From NCBI GenBank assembly GCA_002943765.1, contig PQWQ01000013.1, positions 1,240,001-1,304,000 of the forward strand: a DNA stretch of 64,000 bases, read 5' to 3'. Origin of the DNA: Psoroptes ovis. Taxonomy: Eukaryota > Arthropoda > Arachnida > Sarcoptiformes > Psoroptidae. This document shows positions 45,549-57,131 of this stretch, in pieces (position 1 is the first letter of the stretch; every line of letters starts with the position of its first letter). Below the pieces are notes generated by a model. The model was not told the origin of the DNA. It saw only the letters and a program-made list of their open reading frames with translations, and ran no database searches. Both the position numbers and the translations under genes were made by a program.

Positions 45549-45567
45549 ATTCAAAATTTGTAATAAA
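45549..45567 (-). other. leader sequence complementary to the LTR polyadenylation-signal region
   Basis: On the plus strand these 19 bases are the exact reverse complement of 45695-45713 in the adjacent LTR. In the element's RNA the LTR arm carries AAUAAA and the leader arm pairs with it over 19 bp across a 127-base loop. The leader arm is absent near the 3' LTR, so only the 5' copy of the signal could be masked. The match is seen directly; the function is inferred. Confidence 0.6.
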
Positions 45568-45575
45568 ACTTTATT

Positions 45576-45847
45576 TGTAACCAGACCAAAACGATGTTGA
45601 CAACAAAATTCATAATAACGTAACACAAAACAAAACAACAAAACCAGCGTTTTTAATCGGGCAAATCGAAAAACAAACACAAAACAAAAAAAAATTTATT
45701 ACAAATTTTGAATATTCAGTCTTTCTTTTAACATGGCAAAAAATCGAATGATCACAAAATAACAAAGCCAAAATCAAAATACATTCAAATGACAAATGTG
45801 TTCTAAAAGTCGAACTTTTAATATTCAAGGCTATTCGTTCAGTAACA
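45576..45847 (-). repeat. 5' LTR of the BEL/Pao element
   Basis: 272 bp, identical by eye to 40567-40838. It should hold the promoter for the element's RNA. The AATAAA at 45700-45695 (minus strand) lies mid-LTR. Flanked outside by the GTCATT duplication at 45848-45853. Confidence 0.95.
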
Positions 45848-45853
45848 GTCATT

Positions 45854-48800
45854 GATATCATTTCATCCAGGAAATATTTATATTTTCTTTGATTTTAAAT
45901 ATGAAATTAAATGAAAATATCGACGATATTCTATTATTTACCATCAATTCATTATTATTAAGATCATTATTCTATTATAATGATATTAATATAACAATAA
46001 TTCACGCCTAAATGTCATCATTTAAATGACATATAGCAGAAAAAAAAACATTAACAGCTGTGCATTACCGATTGATATATGTTTTTATTGAATTTTTAAT
46101 CTAAATTTTTTCCCTTCAATTCTTTCGATTAATGGGGTTTTCTGATTTGTGATTGATGATAACAATAGCTACAAAAAATGATGAAGATGACATGTCATGT
46201 TTCGAATTTTTCGATGTCTTGTGTTACATTTTGCAAAATTGCAAACATATGTTTGTAAGAATAGACAAGATTTTTCATAAATGATACAAAGAAAAGATTA
46301 TTGTTGTTATTGTCGTGGTCATTATTCGAGCTGTTGACCACAAAATGATTTAGTTTTGATTCATTTTAAAAGCTGTTGTGGCCAGTAAAACGACATCAGT
46401 ATCGATAAGAATCGCAATTTCAAACTTTGACACATTGTGAATTTTCTATGTTTTTTGATGTTTGGTCAATTTTACCCTGTCTCTTTTTTGAATGTGATGT
46501 CATTCTTTAATTTTTGAAAATATCGATTTATGATTGAAATTTTTCGAAGTGATTTGAAATCTGATAAAACAATGTATGGTGACAACAAACAACGAATTGA
46601 GGAAAAATCGCTGCCGATTTAGATCAATTTAATGTTTATTAGAAAATTCAATACAACTCTGATAAACGAAATACATATTTTTCATGTTTTGATTTGCTTA
46701 TCAATATTTGTTTGTTTATGAAATTCATTTATTTTCAACGAAATTTGTTTTTTGATGAATTTTTTTGCTCAATTTTTGACGTTTCATACATTTTCTTCCA
46801 TGTATTTTCACTGCTGTCGCCTTCAGTATTATTGTTTTATCGCTTATCTTCACTTTATCTTTGTCTGTTTTTTTTCTTGCATTTCATGTCAATAATAATT
46901 GAATATCAGGTATATGAAAGAAACAAAAAAAAAAATATTTTGAAAATCAATATTTTTACCTTACTTAGTTGCAGACAAACAAACAAAAATTTAATTTGTT
47001 TGTTTTTTTCCGAGGCCATCATCGTTTTATCGATAACAAATTGATCAATGATTAATAATGTAAAATAGATTAGTGTATTGTCAAAAATAGTTGAAGAAAT
47101 CGATATAATCATAGCTTAAACAAATTAATGAATCTTTCTTTTTAATCAATTTTACATCATCAGTGTTTGATGTATACTAATCTGTTATATGTTATATTAG
47201 TCCGAAAAGTTTGTGCCAATTTTTAGTAGGCATTTCGATTGATTTAAAAAGAATGAAATCACAAATGAACAGACTAATACTTACAAATTTTATTCATAGT
47301 CATTTTTCGCATGAAATATGATCGAGAAATGATGACCTTTTCCTTTTTTCCCCTGTCTCTTTTTTTGATTTCAAGATAGTCGAATGGATCGATGTGTTTA
47401 CCAAGCCTCATAGTAATAACAATCATTATTTTAATAATAAATAATAATATTGTTATTATTATTATTATATTTATGAATTCATATTTCAAATAATATGATG
47501 AATGAATAAATAAATAATGATTAAATTTTTCACCCAATCAATTTTCATTTTTTTTATTAGTTTTTGTTCAATTTTTCATTTTTGTCGATAATCATCGACC
47601 GGTTTCAAATATTTTATTTTATTTTTCTTCAACATTATTCTCCCCTTCAAATTTGCCTTTTCTTATCGTTTCGTAAGCATGGAAACGATGAACAAGCACC
47701 AATCAATTGATTATTGGTGAACGATTTTTTTTTCATTTTTCAGAATAAAATATTGTACCACAAACAAGTTTGTGATTGATTTTCAATTTCTTATTTATTT
47801 TTAAATTTTTTCTCTCGAAAATATTCATTTATATTGCATTAATTCATATTTTTTCGTTTCTGCTCGACCATATTATCAAATAATTGATGATGTTTTATGG
47901 TGAATTATTGCTGATTACTACGATGATGATGATGAAAATTGTGATGATGCGTGATGAAACGAATCGATCATCATCAATATTATCGAATCAATGCTATTGT
48001 TGATTATGATCGATTTGTTCTGGTGTTTTTGTTGTTTTTCGCCCTTTTTTGCCCTATTTTAAACATGATTATCGTCGAAAAAAAATCAAATCAAATAATC
48101 TCTAATCTTTAATCTTAATAATTATTGATTATATTGATTAAACATGATTTTTATTAAGATCACATGAATTTTCCAGACTGAAAAAACACACGAAATTCAA
48201 TCATCATATTAGATTAATTATTTTTATCTTAAAGTGTAAATTCATAGATAATCCATGTTTTTTGATTCAATTTCTATTCTTGTATCCATTAAATCCTTAT
48301 AGATTGTAAACTAAATGAGAAAATTTGTTTTGAATTCATCAAAAATTCATTAGATTACCAAATATTTTTATTCGATTCGACATATGGTCATCGTATGATT
48401 TTTGTAAAACCATAATGATGATGATTCAATAAAAAATCATAAACTTATTTTTGAATTATGAACAAATGGTAATACCATTAAAAATTTTAATGTTTCATAA
48501 AACATTGTCATCATATTTATGATTGAAAATTTTTTCTCTGATATAATTTTTCGAAACACACCTGAAATGAAATAGAAAAATAATTCTCATCATTAAATGG
48601 CAGCGAATTATAATGATGATGATGATTCAATAATTTTTGCGTTCTACCGTTGATTTCGTGATGAATCTAATTATTATCATCTACATTCAATTAAATCGAA
48701 ATGAATTGTGGGTTTTTTTAATTCTACATTGACAATAAATTTCATCAAATTTTTTTCATTGTCATTTGAATTTCGCAATTTCATTTCAATTTACATTGTG

Positions 48801-51800
48801 CCTCATTGTCTGATGTGAAATTTTCCAATCTAAACAAAGAAAAGACGTGAAACTCTCCTAAAATTCAAATTCTGTGAATTCTGAAAATTCTGTAATTCTG
48901 TAGAGGCACCAAAAAAAAAAAAACAAAAAATTACCATTCCACGTATTGAAAATATTTTGACATTTGAAAAATATGGCTGCATAAACATTTTTATTGCAGC
49001 TATTGTAGATCATCGATAAACAAGTGACCGAATGAATAATAAAACATTTATGAATTATATTCATGGAATTCACATTTGATACGTGCTGCAAAGCTCTTAA
49101 AATTCTTGATTTCGATAATTTCAATATTTTGAATGTCAAAATTTGTGAAACATTGAATCATTGATGAACACCATGTTTGCTAAATTTTGAACATATTTTA
49201 TTCTGCTAATCATATTGACATCAAATATGAGAATTTTTTTCGTAATTTTTTCAATTACATATCTTCAAACGATAAATTCAATTGATTATTCTTTGCCATT
49301 TCTGAAATTCATAAAGGTCTGTCATGTAAAAATTCAATTTTTTATTCTTTGTGCGATTCTCGTACAAGCACACACGTATTCAGCATATGTCTCATGTCTT
49401 TCTTGGTTTAAATTGTATTCTTGCAAAAGTTCATGTTCATATTCATATTCAAATCCATATTCAAATTCAGAAAAATATGAATGAATGATTGAAATTTATT
49501 TACATTTATTTGTATTTATTTGAATTTGTACATTTTGTTTTGTTTCTTTCTATATTTCGCGTGAACAAATAGATAAATAGATAAAATATAAATAAATAAA
49601 TACACTAAACACATAAACAAAACAAAATATGAATAAATAGCATCAAATGCAATTGAATATATTTAATTTTCTATCGATTTTCATTTCATTTTCCTTTGTT
49701 TTTCTTAGTATTAAATTGAAAATTGAATTTTTATATTTTTTTGGCAAGAAATTTCAATGTGAATAATAAAATGAAAATGAAATTGGAATTTGCTGATAGC
49801 CGATTCGACAAGCTGTCAAAAATGTTTCAAAAATATCTATTTATTTATTTATTTATTCTTTATTCTCCATCAAATATTCGTCTTCTTATTCAATTTTCAA
49901 AGTGAAACAACACTTGAAATTATGGTCGAAAATCCTACCAGAAAGACATGGAAAAAATGGTTCAAATTTGAATTGAATTTTTGAAGAAATAAACAAAACA
50001 AAAAAAGATGATCTTGTGAAGTTTTGAAAATTTTTCAGTCCAATTTTTTTCAAGAAAATTGGATTGATTTGAAAATGTGGAAATCGATGATTTTGCTGTT
50101 TTTTCATTTTTCATATTCTCAAATTTTTGCCCCTTTCGTTGTGGAAATTTCATTTTTTTCTTGCCATCAAAATATCTTTGAAGTATTCTTGAGAAAAAAA
50201 ATGGCAAATTTCATAATTTTATTCCAACCATTTTGACCCAATTTTTTTCTTCATTCTATCATCATCATATGATTCTTTTGTTACCTTTATCTAGAATATT
50301 TTTTCATTATATTTGATGTGTATCTTTATTCTAAAATTGTTTCATTGAAAGTTGAAATTTGCAAAATTGAAATGAAAAACATTCTGACCCCTTCAAATTC
50401 TAACCAAAATTGACATGTCAAAAAAGAATTGAATTCAATCGAAATTCTTGATTTCTGGGCCGGCCAGATGTCAATGTTGACTATTTTGAGACTTTCCATT
50501 TAAATTTATCATTTTTTCATCTTTATCTGCTTTGATTTATTGATTTACAATCGATTTTATGATGATGATGGTAGTGACAATTGATTATTTTTTCTTCATC
50601 AAAGGTTTTTCATATGTTGTATTATGCATGCTTTCTCTTGGAAAAAAAAGAATATACAAAGTTTCTATTTCGTTTCATTATTCCTTCATACACATGTGAC
50701 AAACTTGTCAATTCAATTCATTTATTCATTCATTCGCTCGTTTGTTTGTTTGTTTATTCATTCATTCATTGATAGATATCATTTGATTTGATTTGATTTC
50801 ATTTTTTAATCGATTTTTTTCCATATCAAAAGTTTTTTCATTCTTCTATGTTTCAACACATCGAATATATGTTAAACCTTTATTTTATGTTTTGATTTTG
50901 TGATTATTTCTTCTTCATACCATCGTACAAAATCTACTTAAATATTATCATAAAACAGCAACAACAAGCAAAATTGTCTGAGAGAATTGAGTTCAATTCA
51001 ATTTTTTTTCTATTTTCAAAGAAATTTCCGTATTTGAAAATTTTGAAAATTTCAAACTTTTTATTAAGAAAAAATTCTTTCATTTCGTATATCACAGTGA
51101 GAGATGTATGGCTAAAAAAAGTCCAACTAGGAAAAGAAATCAACAAGATGATGAACAGTATCGAAATTGACTTAAAACAAAAGTTTCATTTGAATTCATT
51201 TTAAATTTTCTTCAATTTTTAAATGTTTTGGAAGAAAATCATTTTCAAAACATTGATGTTCAATATTTTATTCCGCAGACATGAATCCTACAGGATGTGC
51301 TCACTATGGAAAATTTACTTACAAATTATTTTCATTAAAATCATCAAAATCTCTTAAATTCATCTACTTAACTGAGTTGAATATCCAACAAAAAAATATG
51401 ATTAAAAATCATCATAATCACAGCTTGAATATGATGACGTTAAGTAGTTTGCTTGCACATATATTTTGTATTGTTTTATTTGTATTCAAAGTAATCATGT
51501 TGGTTGATTTTAATAATGTTTCGATGCATGTTTGTACATTTATTTGTTGTGTGTGTATGGAATAACTGATATGTTTAGTGTTTTTAAGAATTAAAAAAAA
51601 AGTTTGATAATTTGTTTGTGTTTCATCAAATTTTCTTCATTTCATTTCTTCATTGTTCATATTTTGATTATGATCCATATATAATAATGTTCCTTGAGAA
51701 AAGAAATAGACACCCTTTGATATGATGTTTTTTCTTTATTTCGATCGTAATCATTCATATTTTTTTGATTGAATATGGTTCAGTCATTTTTTCACTCTTA

Positions 51801-54073
51801 GATTTTTAATATGGATCTCCCTTAGTCTGATTTGTAATATAACATTATATTTTCCATATTTTTTATGTTATTATGTTATTCATTAACTTTTTTGTTTTAA
51901 ATCGCACATAATTGAATACAGCAAGTACCAATCAAGTTAGGCCAAAAAAGAAACAAATTACAACCTTAACCAATGTCTAATCATCATCATTCATCCATTC
52001 ATAACATTTATTTTGTTTTATTTTATCTTTCCAATTTACTTTTTTTACAATATTCATTGTCTTATTATTATTATTATTTTTGCTTCTCTCAATCAAATAC
52101 AAGTTTAGTTACACATGTGTTTACATTTTTGAAAATTATGATGGGTTATACCATCATTTGAACTTGCCAATACTTATGATTATCGAATACAAAAATGAAC
52201 AAAAATCACCATTGGCGTTTTGTTTTTGTTTTTTTTCAATCATTCAGAAACCGTAATCAAGTATGTGTGTTGCTGTGTCGATTGATTATTAAAGATATTA
52301 CACGCAAATAAATGAAAAAAAAGAAAAATACTGTTTGCGTGTGATTAAATGAATTGATTTTTTTTTTGAATTGAATTTTATTCAATGTTATTTTCCAAAT
52401 GTATTTCGAGTGTATATTTATGATTAAAGGTGATTTTTTTTTTCGTATAAAATAATAATGATAATAACAATTGCAAAACTCAAAAAAAACATAGGCAGAT
52501 TTAAATGTTGTTATTTATTATTGTGGTTATTATTATTAATATTTTTACCAATATTTAAGGAAGCATATAGAAAAAAATGTATAAATGAATGAAATATATA
52601 AAATTTTTCATTTTTTTTCCATTCCTGATTTGATCTAAATTATTATTATTATTATCACTATTTTATCTAATCGTAGATAATCTATTGTGTAGATGAATTG
52701 TGGTTTTTTAGCTTCGCACAAACCATTCGTACATGCAGACAATTCATTCATCTTGTGCTGAGATTTTCATCGAATTATTCCATTTTATTATTATTTTTTC
52801 TGTACTTTTATGATTATTTTCTGGTTTGACCGAAAAAAAAATTGATAAGAAACAAAGCTTTCAATTTATTTCACTGATGATTATTATTTCGATTATTATT
52901 CGGTTATTATTTTGAAATGATGCGAATAATTTTTTAATTTTCATAATTTTTTCAAATGTTAAACTGTAAAATTTTTAATGAAAAAAAAATGTTTGCTTTT
53001 TGCTCATATATTAATAAATATAAATTGCATTAATTTCCAAGCAAATATAAATTGGAAAATGGTCAGATTGAAATAATGAAATAAGCAGCAAAGAATTATG
53101 TTATTATCATCATTATTATTATAACTATCATCATAATTCAATGAATTTTAATCCCATTGCATTTCATTCATTTATTTCGTTCTTTTTCAATGATTTTAAT
53201 GATTAACAAACACACATACACACACTCACATTTAGATTTTTTTTTCTGCTCTTTGCTCATCTTCTTTTAAATACTAAATTTTCTTTAGCGTGATTTAATG
53301 GTGTTGATCCAGAAATAATAATAATAATAATTAAAAGTATAATAAAATAATCCTTTATAACTATCTATGTGTTCATATATGTGTCTAGTCGAATATATTA
53401 GTTTTTTTGTTATGTTAAGATGGCTGTTGATTGGCTAAATGGATGTTTCGTTTTTTTTTCTGGTCAAAATTCTAAAAATAATTTTTTTTTTTGATGGTTT
53501 TTATGTATTTTTTTGTTTTTTCCATAGATATTTTTGAATAGGAAAGTGAATGAATTGAAACAACGAGTTGACGAATATTTTATGAGCCTTTCATACTTCT
53601 GAAAAGTATGTTCACTCTTTTAATTTTTAAACATAATTCATTTAAAATCTTAACATTGTCTTCGAGTTAAACAAAATATAAACAGCTGATGAATTTTTGA
53701 ATTTATGCTGATTTTTTTTTTTTGATTTGAGATTATTTAAAATCTAAAAATAGGTTGAATATGTGCATTTGCTTCGGTATGTGTGAGTTCATGACCATTT
53801 TAAAGCCATTTAGGGTTTTGAAAATGAGCAGAATGAAGGAAAAATTCAAGTGAAATTCTTTTCATTTTTTCTCTCACTGCTATAATGTCAAAAAGTTAAG
53901 CAAAAGAATTTTACAGCAAAAATAAACTTTAAAACAATCTGTTAATGACATTGGATTCTGATGAATTTGATATTGTGATTATTGCTTATTATCATCATCA
54001 TAATCATTATGTTGATATTTCATTAAAAATTTCTTCGGAATTATTTCAATTAAAAGAATGAATTTTTTCATTA
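45854..54073. other. gene desert, non-coding AT-rich DNA
   Basis: About 8 kb with no recognised coding exon, RNA gene or element. Frames up to about 116 codons occur (for example 46694-47044) but are hydrophobic, T-driven and without domain or splice context. The sequence 26690-26715 (A run, C, A run after CACC) recurs in similar form at 48908-48930, which looks like simple-sequence coincidence. Confidence 0.5.
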
Positions 54074-54081
54074 CTATACAC

Positions 54082-54268
54082 CAGTCATTCTCAACCTTTT
54101 TTTCGCCGCGGCACACTGAAAAAAGGAAAAGCCTTTATTTCCAAAATCTTGCGGCACACCAAGTAAGGGAATAGTAAAGGAATGAGTTAGATATCCGGAA
54201 TTTGGCGGCACATTTTTGGAATCTCGCGGAACACTAAAGTGCCGCGGAACACCGGTTGAGAATGACTG
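54082..54268 (-). mobile_element. non-autonomous hAT-type element (MITE), copy 2
   Basis: 187 bp, inverted relative to copy 1 at 33394-33580. Terminal inverted repeats CAGTCATTCTCAACC are perfect over 15 bp, and next to them both ends carry a CCGCGGCAC box. It is flanked by a perfect 8 bp target duplication CTATACAC (54074-54081 and 54269-54276). Aligned by eye to copy 1 it differs at four positions with no gaps (about 98% identity), so both copies come from a recent burst of one family. Confidence 0.92.
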
Positions 54269-54809
54269 CTATACACATTTTTATGCTTTTTCTAGCTTTA
54301 AGGTTTTCATTTCATTTTCTTTTAACCATAATCATCCTTTTTTTCGGTAGAATGCTGATGGTCTTTCAATATGAGGAATAGAGAAGCTAGAAAACTTTTA
54401 ATCCCTTAGATTGATGATGATTCGCATTATTTGATTGGTAATAAATGAATGTATTTAAATCATCAAAGAAGTGATGTGAGAAAAAATCCCATTAATTTAT
54501 CGTTTATGGGATTTTGTTATGAATACAAATTCTTTTGATTTGCTATCAAATGAAACAAAAGAAAATTATTCTCACTGAGCATTTCAAAGCATTCAAAAAT
54601 TATTTTCGATTTGAAACATGTTCTAGAGGCAGAAAAAATATGTAAAATTTTCAATCAATAATTGATTATATAGACGAATATAAGGAAAATAATTTGCCAT
54701 TCATGAAATTATTATTATATAATGTAAAATTTTCACTTCACAATCAAAAATTAAATTACATTTTCATCATTATCATCAATAATTTCATATTTTCAGGCTA
54801 TTTTTTTCT

Positions 54810-54833
54810 CGTTACATTTATTTTAATGTAACG
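54810..54833. other. 9-bp perfect inverted repeat, loop of 6
   Basis: CGTTACATT (54810-54818), loop TATTTT, AATGTAACG (54825-54833). A second hairpin follows 36 bp later. Confidence 0.5.
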
Positions 54834-54869
54834 TATTGGACATTTTCAGAATGTCATTTTGCTAATTTT

Positions 54870-54890
54870 TCATCAACCTATAGTTGATGA
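54870..54890. other. 8-bp perfect inverted repeat, loop of 5
   Basis: TCATCAAC (54870-54877), loop CTATA, GTTGATGA (54883-54890). Confidence 0.5.
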
Positions 54891-56353
54891 CGCCATACAG
54901 AAAAATAATCATCACGTCTCATTATGTCTCCAAGGTATTCATTCGATTCGTTTCGATTCATTTATTCGAACAATGTGTGTTGAATCGTATGTGGACTCGT
55001 AATTGTAATTGTTATCATCATCACCAACGTCAATAATCAATGCATATTACATGATACACACTATCCATGCATCATGTATATGATACAGATACACTGAAAC
55101 ATATTCGCTCAGCAACAAAATCGATATGATACATCGTCTGATTGAAGCAATATTACGAAATGGTATTTCTTATTATTTTCTTGCTTATGAGGTGTGAGAA
55201 AAGTGAAAAATGAAAATTGATTTAGCATCAATCAATTCAACCATAATAAAAGTTGAATATTTCAATTTGTAAATTGCAAACCACATGGAATGAAATTGGA
55301 AAAAATTGAAATTTTTTCTTTTTTCTGTGGAAAAATTCAAAATTTGATTGAATAAATTAAATTTTCTTGAGTTTTAAAATTTGAAAAAAATGGAGAAAAA
55401 TATTCAAATTTTATAATTTCATCAAAAAATTCAAATTTTTACAAATTCATTCATCCATTGACCGTTTTTTTCTTGTTTGATTTCATTTAATTTTTCTAGC
55501 AAAAAAAATAAATGCTACCCACACACAAACGAATTGGGAAGCCATAAGCAGAATCGTATATCAGAAATTATTTTAATAATATTGATCGATGCATAATATT
55601 GTTGTCATAATAACTGTAATTTGATGTAATGTAAGTTTCATATTTTGCGTTCATTCAAATAGAAATAAAAAATTCACACGATAACTTTTAACTTTCGTTG
55701 AAAATTTTCATTGGAATTTTATAGAAACTAATCACGAAAAAAAAATTCTCGATATTTTACTCTCATTCAAAAAAAAAATCCATTTTTCTGATAAAGTCAA
55801 AAATATGAATCAAGAAATGAAATGATTGAAGGAAAAATTTTTTGATAAAATTTCTACAGAATCTACAGAATATTTTATTTTGCTAAATCATCATACATAT
55901 ATTATTTGCATACAAAGCCTCAAGGCAATTTTTTTCCTACTATTTTTGGATTCTACAATTTATTTTCATCGAAACGATAATAATAAAACTTTACAATTTT
56001 GCATCAATAAAAATATTATTATTATCATTTTGATTGACTATCACGTGAAAAATCATATATAACTTTGAATTGATAAAACTGAAATAGGGGAATTTCAAAA
56101 TAAAATTTTGAAATAAAAATTTTCAAATTGTATTTAAAAGTGAATCAAAAAGATAACTACATAAATAAATGTGAAAAGTCCTTTAGAAAAATGAATATAA
56201 GTCAATAAAAATACCAAAATATTATACATTATGATAAAATTATTGAATAATGATCAAAATAATTCAAAGTTTCATCAATTGAAAATACCGTATTAACAAC
56301 AGTGCATAAAAAATTTTTCATGTCCAATCAATAACAATCATAATAATGATAAT

Positions 56354-57131
56354 ATGAATGTTTATATAAAAAAACAACCTCTTAATAATCATAATCATTA
56401 TCAACAAAAAATAAATAATTACAATTGTGACTATGATGATGACCGTTATGAACAGAAGCAAATAAAAATATTCGATCATCCAAAAAAACAACAGCAAAAC
56501 ATTTATTTAATGACAAATAAACAAATTAATAATAATAATAATCATGATCGATACGTTAATGATGACGAAATGAATTCTGATAAACTTTTTCACATAAATA
56601 ATAATAACGACAACATGAACATAGATAATATTGATGATAATTGTAAGCATGATGATGATAATCAAAGAATAATGTTAAAGCAATTAAAGCATCGAAAATG
56701 TATAGAAAATATTATTATTGATAATAATAATAATGATAATAATTATCAAAATAAAACACTAACGATGATTATAATAATGATGATCAAAATGATTTGGATA
56801 AAATTAAGGGCGAATAATAATAATCATCATATCGATAATGATAATAATGAAAATAATAATGTTGACAATTATCTTCATCGAATTGAATTAAATAATTATT
56901 TGAAAATGAATTATCATCATGAACAAAGACATCGTCATCATCATCATCATCATAATAATAATCATCAACAAATAAAACTTAAACAACAACAACATAATTA
57001 TTTCAATGACAATAATCAAAATAATTATTACAATTATTTATCATTGAAATTATATAATTTTATTGTAAAAAAATTAATAATGATATCATTATTATTGTTA
57101 TTATCATCATCATCGATCGTAAATGTTTCAT
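56354..57131 (+). CDS. probable first coding exon: Asn/His-rich region followed by a signal-peptide-like segment (gene continues outside)
   Basis: Open from ATG 56354 for 259 codons to a good splice donor, T|GTGAGTAG, at 57132; reading through gives a stop two codons later. The first 230 residues are Asn/His/Asp-rich with poly-N runs and a H6 run, much like the low-complexity parts of MYRF in this window. The last 25 residues change abruptly into a basic-then-hydrophobic segment, VKKLIMISLLLLLSSSSIVN, ending VSC. This reads like a signal peptide with a cleavage site, so translation may really start at the internal ATG near 57079 and the Asn-rich part may then be a leader or a long cytosolic N-terminus. 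I do not recognise the protein, and I found no following exon. AAT/GAT repeats can keep a frame open, which lowers confidence. Confidence 0.5.

Larger units (their letters stand above)
40567..45847 (-). mobile_element. intact BEL/Pao LTR retrotransposon, minus strand
   Basis: A full element of 5281 bp. Two direct 272 bp LTRs (40567-40838 and 45576-45847), identical by eye, start TGTTAC and end GTTACA on the coding strand. The flanks show a 6 bp target duplication GTCATT (40561-40566 and 45848-45853). Order on the minus strand: 5' LTR, leader, one gag-pol frame, polypurine tract GGGGGGAAGAAA (40850-40839), 3' LTR. Domain order with the integrase after RNase H and a C-terminal DUF5641-like part is that of BEL/Pao. 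It is richer in G+C than the flanking DNA. Identical LTRs and an unbroken frame mean recent insertion and possible present activity. No primer-binding site is obvious directly next to the 5' LTR; the nearest TGG-starting candidate is at 45547-45530. Confidence 0.96.
54277..56353. other. non-coding DNA upstream of the 56 kb exon
   Basis: No exon recognised. Two close inverted repeats lie at 54810-54833 and 54870-54890. The final 300 bp could include the 5' leader or preceding intron of the exon at 56354. Confidence 0.45.

Noticed and set aside
46694..47044. 116-codon plus-strand open frame next to the retrotransposon
   Set aside because: Phe/Leu/Ser-rich product typical of T-rich DNA read in frame; no family recognised.
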